The position numbers and the translations under genes were made by a program. Below the pieces are notes generated by a model, which made no database searches, was not told where the DNA came from, and saw only the letters and a list, made by a program, of their open reading frames with translations. This document shows, piece after piece, positions 6,595 through 9,095 of a DNA stretch of 9,095 nt (its first letter is position 1; each line of letters starts with the position of its first letter). The stretch is from Lentimicrobium sp. (GTDB lineage Bacteria; Bacteroidota; Bacteroidia; Bacteroidales; Lentimicrobiaceae), in the NCBI GenBank assembly GCA_013336205.1, contig JAAXUD010000075.1:1-9095 (forward strand). The letters are read 5' to 3'.

Positions 6595-7266
6595 ATGAAA
6601 CGGTCATGGATTCTGATAGTGGTATTGTTTGTTGTTCCTGCTTCAATGACGTTTTCCCAGACAGAAAAGGGGCAGGTATTCCTGGGTATTTCATCCAGGT
6701 ACAGTTTAAACCCGGTTGGCGTGGGGATTTCACTTCCCGATATGATGAGCCTGAGCTTCTCAACTGTAAAATTTAAAAGTGACGACGATAACAATGATGA
6801 TTCTGGGTCAACCAAATTTAACTGCTTCAATCTGATTCCCAAAGCCGGGTATTTTGTAATTGACAACCTGGCGGTTGGCATTGATTTACAGCTCGGAATC
6901 TATTCCCTCAAGGAAACTTACGACTCCGACATCTATAAAGACCAGGGAACAGTATTCAGCGCTGGTCCTTTTATAAGGTATTATTTTCCGGTCAACAAAA
7001 TTTTGCCCTATCTCGAAGCCGGAGGTTCTCTTGGATCTGCCGTTCTTACGTCGGAATATGAAAACGAGGAAGATAAAAGTAAAACAAGCATGAATTCCTT
7101 TTCAGCAGGCGCTGGTATCAGCGCGCCCCTGGGCGAGAAAGTAGCCCTGGATTTAATGCTGGGTTACCTCTCTATGACCATGAAAGACAAAGAAGACAAT
7201 CCGGACAACGAAAGAATGGTTATCGGAACTTTTGGATTTAAATTCGGAGTGTTGGTGTTTCTGTGA
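6595..7266 (+). CDS. Outer-membrane beta-barrel protein (OMP_b-brl-like)
   Basis: 223 residues. Signal peptide about 1-21 (MKRSWILIVVLFVVPASMTFS before Gln22). The mature protein alternates amphipathic beta strands of 8-12 residues with short turns and long polar loops, as in small outer-membrane barrels, probably eight strands. Recognisable strands include GQVFLGISSRYSL, AGYFVIDNLAVGIDLQLGIYSL, FSAGPFIRYYFPV, LPYLEAGGSLGSAV, SFSAGAGISAPLG, VALDLMLGYLSMTM and the last, MVIGTFGFKFGVLVFL. Three loops are strongly acidic (DDDNNDD near 63-69, ENEEDKSK, KDKEDNPDNE). It lacks a T9SS tail, as expected for a barrel inserted by the BAM machinery. It starts 54 bases after the propeller gene and could be co-transcribed with it. 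The TTT/CTT-rich leader AAAATAAAGCTT has no Shine-Dalgarno. Substrate or partner is unknown. Confidence 0.85.
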   Translation: MKRSWILIVVLFVVPASMTFSQTEKGQVFLGISSRYSLNPVGVGISLPDMMSLSFSTVKFKSDDDNNDDSGSTKFNCFNLIPKAGYFVIDNLAVGIDLQLGIYSLKETYDSDIYKDQGTVFSAGPFIRYYFPVNKILPYLEAGGSLGSAVLTSEYENEEDKSKTSMNSFSAGAGISAPLGEKVALDLMLGYLSMTMKDKEDNPDNERMVIGTFGFKFGVLVFL

Positions 7267-7306
7267 TCTGAAGAAGACCGGCTGAGCAGGAATTGATTTA
7301 CGATTC

Positions 7307-7326
7307 CCGACTTCTGAAAAGGGACG
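7307..7326. repeat. 20-base direct repeat, copy 1
   Basis: CCGACTTCTGAAAAGGGACG at 7307-7326 is repeated exactly at 7562-7581. It combines the end of the TTCYGAC heptamer motif with the start of the GGGACG motif. Confidence 0.85.
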
Positions 7327-7332
7327 CACTAG

Positions 7333-7395
7333 TTGCTGGTTGCTAGGCACTGATTGCTGGATGCTGGTTACTGGTTTCTGGTTGCTGGTTACTGG
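7333..7395. repeat. Nine tandem heptamers, TTGCTGG type
   Basis: Nine consecutive 7-base units in one register: TTGCTGG, TTGCTAG, GCACTGA, TTGCTGG, ATGCTGG, TTACTGG, TTTCTGG, TTGCTGG, TTACTGG. The most diverged unit (third) keeps the 7-base phase. It is a non-coding tandem array. Confidence 0.85.
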
Positions 7396-7400
7396 ATTTC

Positions 7401-7529
7401 TTACTTCTTTAGTAACCTAACAAGTTGGCCTTCGACGATGGTTCGGCGATGGTTCGACATGGTTCGACAAAGAGCTCACCAACCAGCACAGGCACCAGAA
7501 GAAAACTTCTTAGGTTAGTCTTACTTCTT
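7401..7529. mobile_element. Putative MITE-like element with imperfect inverted ends and 9-base flanking direct repeat
   Basis: AGTAACCTAACAAGTT (7411-7426) and AACTTCTTAGGTTAGT (7504-7519) are inverted repeats matching at 14 of 16 positions, with a perfect 8-base core TAACCTAA/TTAGGTTA. TTACTTCTT occurs directly outside each end (7401-7409 and 7521-7529) and could be a target duplication. The inside holds three near-identical 11-mers and an AGAGCTCACCAACC stretch but no reading frame for a transposase, so any mobility would need help from elsewhere. Caution: TTACTTCTT resembles the surrounding heptamer DNA and may be a chance match. Confidence 0.35.
7437..7468. repeat. Three tandem 10-11-mers, GATGGTTCGRC
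   Basis: GATGGTTCGGC (7437-7447), GATGGTTCGAC (7448-7458) and ATGGTTCGAC (7459-7468), preceded by CCTTCGAC at 7429-7436 and followed by AAAGAGCTCACCAACC. From memory, TTCGACAAGCTCA-like spacer repeats are common in Bacteroidota genomes; this looks like one of them. Confidence 0.7.
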
Positions 7530-7538
7530 ACCTCTTTC

Positions 7539-7573
7539 TTCTGACTTCCGACTTCCGACTTCCGACTTCTGAA
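7539..7573. repeat. TTCYGAC heptamer array, short copy
   Basis: Four perfect TTCYGAC units (7539-7566) followed by TTCTGAA (7567-7573). It is the same family as the longer array at 7611-7694. A diverged run, TTCTTAC and CTCTTTC at 7525-7538, precedes it in the same 7-base register. Confidence 0.9.
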
Positions 7574-7581
7574 AAGGGACG
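7562..7581. repeat. 20-base direct repeat, copy 2
   Basis: Exact second copy of the 20-mer at 7307-7326, 255 bases downstream. Confidence 0.85.
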
Positions 7582-7596
7582 GGGGACGAGGGACGA
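7576..7596. repeat. Three GGGACGR heptamers
   Basis: GGGACGG, GGGACGA and GGGACGA lie head to tail at 7576-7596. It is another 7-base family within the same spacer. Confidence 0.7.
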
Positions 7597-7610
7597 AACT
7601 CACTACTCAA

Positions 7611-7694
7611 TTCCTACTTCTTACTTCCGACTTCTGACTTCCGACTTCTGACTTCCGACTTCCGACTTCCGACTTCTGACTTCCGACTTCCGGC
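7611..7694. repeat. TTCYGAC heptamer array, twelve units
   Basis: Two degenerate units (TTCCTAC, TTCTTAC at 7611-7624), nine perfect TTCYGAC units (7625-7687) and one near match TTCCGGC (7688-7694), all in one register. The fourth base alternates between C and T. On the reverse strand this reads as a stop-free seven-residue repeat (SEVGSQK-like), which creates a spurious ORF. Confidence 0.92.
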
Positions 7695-7697
7695 TTC

Positions 7698-7726
7698 TTG
7701 AATCTTTGAATTATTGAATTTTGAAT
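7698..7726. repeat. Four TTGAAT units
   Basis: TTGAAT occurs at 7698, 7706, 7714 and 7721, spaced 8, 8 and 7 bases, directly after the heptamer array. It is low-complexity, AT-rich spacer DNA. Confidence 0.65.
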
Positions 7727-7978
7727 GCCCAATTCCTGCGTTCGTAAACCCAAACCCAACGTTCGTATATCTCTTTCATTTCTGCATTTCCTTTGGGTTA
7801 ACTTTATATTGCAAAAAAGCATGCCGGCATTGGAATTCCTTTTCTAAATAATCTAAAAACCCCGCCGGATCTATCCTGAAACTGCCCGAATGATCATGCC
7901 AGATCTTTTAAAGGTTCTGCTACCAGATACCGAACAATAATCAACCAATTTTCAATTGCACCTTTTAAAAACAAAGCA
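7727..7978 (+). other. Leader region of the second beta-helix gene
   Basis: This non-coding stretch after the repeats probably holds the promoter of the gene at 7979. It contains the direct repeat CGTTCGTA at 7739-7746 and 7760-7767 around CCC/AAA-rich DNA; an inverted pair TTTTAAAGGT (7906-7915) and ACCTTTTAAAA (7960-7970, one bulged base); and a 5-bp hairpin CAATT-TTC-AATTG at 7946-7958. I could not find a convincing TAnnTTTG -7 element of the Bacteroidota type, and there is no Shine-Dalgarno before the ATG. Confidence 0.4.
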
Positions 7979-9095
7979 ATGAGAAAAATTACATTTTTAT
8001 TCTGCAGCCTCTTGCTGGCTGCAATGGCTCAGGCACAAATCATCCATGTGCCTGCCGATTACCCCACGATCCAGCTTGGGATCGATGCTGCGAACTCCGG
8101 CGATACGGTTTTGGTCGCCGAAGGCATTTACTATGAACAGATTAATTTTCTCGGTAAAAAGCCGCTGACGGTGGCCAGCCGGTTTCTGACAGATGGCGAT
8201 ACCTCGCACATCAGCAACACCATTATTGATGGAAGCCAGTTGACCAATCCGGACAGTGCTTCAGTGGTGTATTTTATATCAGGTGAAGACACAACTTCAG
8301 TCCTTTGTGGATTCAGGATCACAGGTGGAAGAGGCACTATTACTGACTTTGATGGTTTGGAGCCCAGCCTGGCAGGTGGAGGCATCTGGATATCTTCCTC
8401 CGGTGCTACTATCCGAAATAACCAGGTAAGCGGGAACCGGTGTGAGAATCTGACAACAACCGGTTTAAGCACAATTGGAGGCGGAATTGCATCAGCCTGG
8501 GAGCAGGAGGAAAACTGGATTGTCATCGAAAACAATATTATTGACAACAATGTATCAACCACCAATCAGCATACCAGCCAGATTTACGGTGCAGGATTAT
8601 CTATCGGAAATAATTGTCGTATTATTGATAACATTATTCGTAATAATGTCTTAAAAGGTCAGGTAATATCCTCTGGTTGGGCCCAGGGAGCAGGAGCAAG
8701 CGTATTGTCGGATCCTTTGCTGAACAAACAAGCGATCATTCAAAATAACCTGTTCAGGGATAATTCAGTGAACTCAAATCGGGCATACACCGGAGGCTTG
8801 TTAGTAGGAAACATGCTGCTAACCTGTTCAGGTAACACATTTATCGGTAACCGTGCTGAGAGTGATTTAAGTATAACGGGCGTGTTAGCCGGAGGAATGG
8901 CGGTATATAGTTGTCTTGGAGGTACTGTGATATCCGGCAATACATTTAAGCAGAACTACAGCGAAGGGGTTGCAGGTGGATTGGAGATAGAATCATTTGA
9001 TGTTATCCCGAAAACTATACTTGTTGAAAACAATTATTTTTTCGACAATACAGCGAAAGATCAGGGCGGCGCTTTTACAACATATGATGTTCCGG
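7979..9095 (+). CDS. Right-handed parallel beta-helix protein, N-terminal part (runs off the window)
   Basis: I translated this by hand from ATG at 7979: 372 full codons are open to the window edge with no stop. The signal peptide is about 1-19 (MRKITFLFCSLLLAAMAQA before Gln20). Residues 20-117 are a near copy of the opening of the gene at 2313: IIHVPADYPTIQLGI, SGDTVLVAEGIYYEQINFLGK, NTIIDGSQ, GEDTTSVLCGF; 68 of 96 aligned residues are identical, with one extra residue here. From about 117 on, beta-helix rungs follow, marked by IENNIIDNN, IIDNIIRNN, IQNNLFRDN, FIGNRA and VENNYFFDNTA, separated by glycine-rich turns. By analogy with its paralogue it probably ends in a choice-of-anchor-Q region and T9SS tail beyond the window, which cannot be seen. 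It is a likely surface or secreted protein with no visible catalytic motif. Confidence 0.88.
   Translation, partial: MRKITFLFCSLLLAAMAQAQIIHVPADYPTIQLGIDAANSGDTVLVAEGIYYEQINFLGKKPLTVASRFLTDGDTSHISNTIIDGSQLTNPDSASVVYFISGEDTTSVLCGFRITGGRGTITDFDGLEPSLAGGGIWISSSGATIRNNQVSGNRCENLTTTGLSTIGGGIASAWEQEENWIVIENNIIDNNVSTTNQHTSQIYGAGLSIGNNCRIIDNIIRNNVLKGQVISSGWAQGAGASVLSDPLLNKQAIIQNNLFRDNSVNSNRAYTGGLLVGNMLLTCSGNTFIGNRAESDLSITGVLAGGMAVYSCLGGTVISGNTFKQNYSEGVAGGLEIESFDVIPKTILVENNYFFDNTAKDQGGAFTTYDVP

Noticed and set aside
6534..6881. Minus-strand ORF of 115 codons
   Set aside because: It is antisense to the signal peptide and first strands of the barrel gene, and has no domain of its own.
7409..7603. Minus-strand ORF of 64 codons
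   Set aside because: It lies across the short heptamer array, the GGGACGA run and the inverted-repeat element. It is repeat DNA left open by chance.
7539..7694. CRISPR array
   Set aside because: Units are only 7 bases and directly adjoining, with no spacers, and no cas gene is near.
7792..7811. Bacteroidota promoter (TTTG at 7792-7795 and TATATTG near 7805-7811)
   Set aside because: The -7 motif does not fit TAnnTTTG, and the spacing of about 9 bases is far short of the usual distance to the -33 element.
7607..7822. Minus-strand ORF of 71 codons with SEVGSQK-like repeats
   Set aside because: Its C-terminal half is a translation of the TTCYGAC heptamers: three heptamers make seven codons without stops. 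No start signal or domain supports it.
8131..8565. Minus-strand ORF of 144 codons
   Set aside because: It is antisense to the second beta-helix gene, whose + frame is conserved with the paralogue at 2313.

Overview
The window looks like a chromosomal piece of a member of the Bacteroidota, probably an uncultured, Bacteroidales-like lineage. Four of the complete proteins end in the roughly 80-residue type A sorting domain of the type IX secretion system (T9SS; a PNP motif, then G-[IM]-Y, then a basic C-terminus). That system is confined to this phylum. Signal peptides ending just before or after Gln, and start codons without Shine-Dalgarno sequences in six of the seven genes, fit the same assignment. 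No housekeeping gene is present, so finer placement is not possible.

All seven genes read on the + strand. (1) 14-1039: secreted receptor-L-domain / leucine-rich-like protein with a T9SS tail. (2) 1103-1279: 58-residue cytosolic protein resembling DUF4177, which I translated by hand; it is the only gene here with a strong Shine-Dalgarno. (3) 1435-2247: secreted beta-sandwich protein with a T9SS tail, preceded by a spacer holding two stem-loops. (4) 2313-4334: right-handed parallel beta-helix protein with a choice-of-anchor-Q-like region and T9SS tail. (5) 4432-6540: protein of 14 YCF48/Asp-box-type propeller repeats with a T9SS tail. (6) 6595-7266: outer-membrane beta-barrel. (7) 7979 to the right edge: second beta-helix protein, close paralogue of gene 4, cut by the window end.

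The 712-base spacer 7267-7978 is a mosaic of short tandem repeats: nine heptamers of a TTGCTGG type, two arrays of TTCYGAC heptamers, a short GGGACGA run and a TTGAAT run. In its middle sits a roughly 110-base element with imperfect terminal inverted repeats, three 11-mer repeats inside and a 9-base direct repeat outside. A 20-base sequence occurs twice in the spacer. Apparent minus-strand ORFs there are products of the repeats.

The genes probably do not form one pathway. They read as a cluster of cell-surface or secreted proteins (LRR-like, beta-sandwich, beta-helix, propeller) that share an export route, plus an outer-membrane barrel. The most interesting signals are modular evolution (7+7 propeller blades, a shared sorting-domain cassette, beta-helix paralogues) and repeat DNA, including a palindromic repeat that seems to have inserted in frame into gene 1. 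I see no defence system, CRISPR, tRNA, rRNA or transposase.
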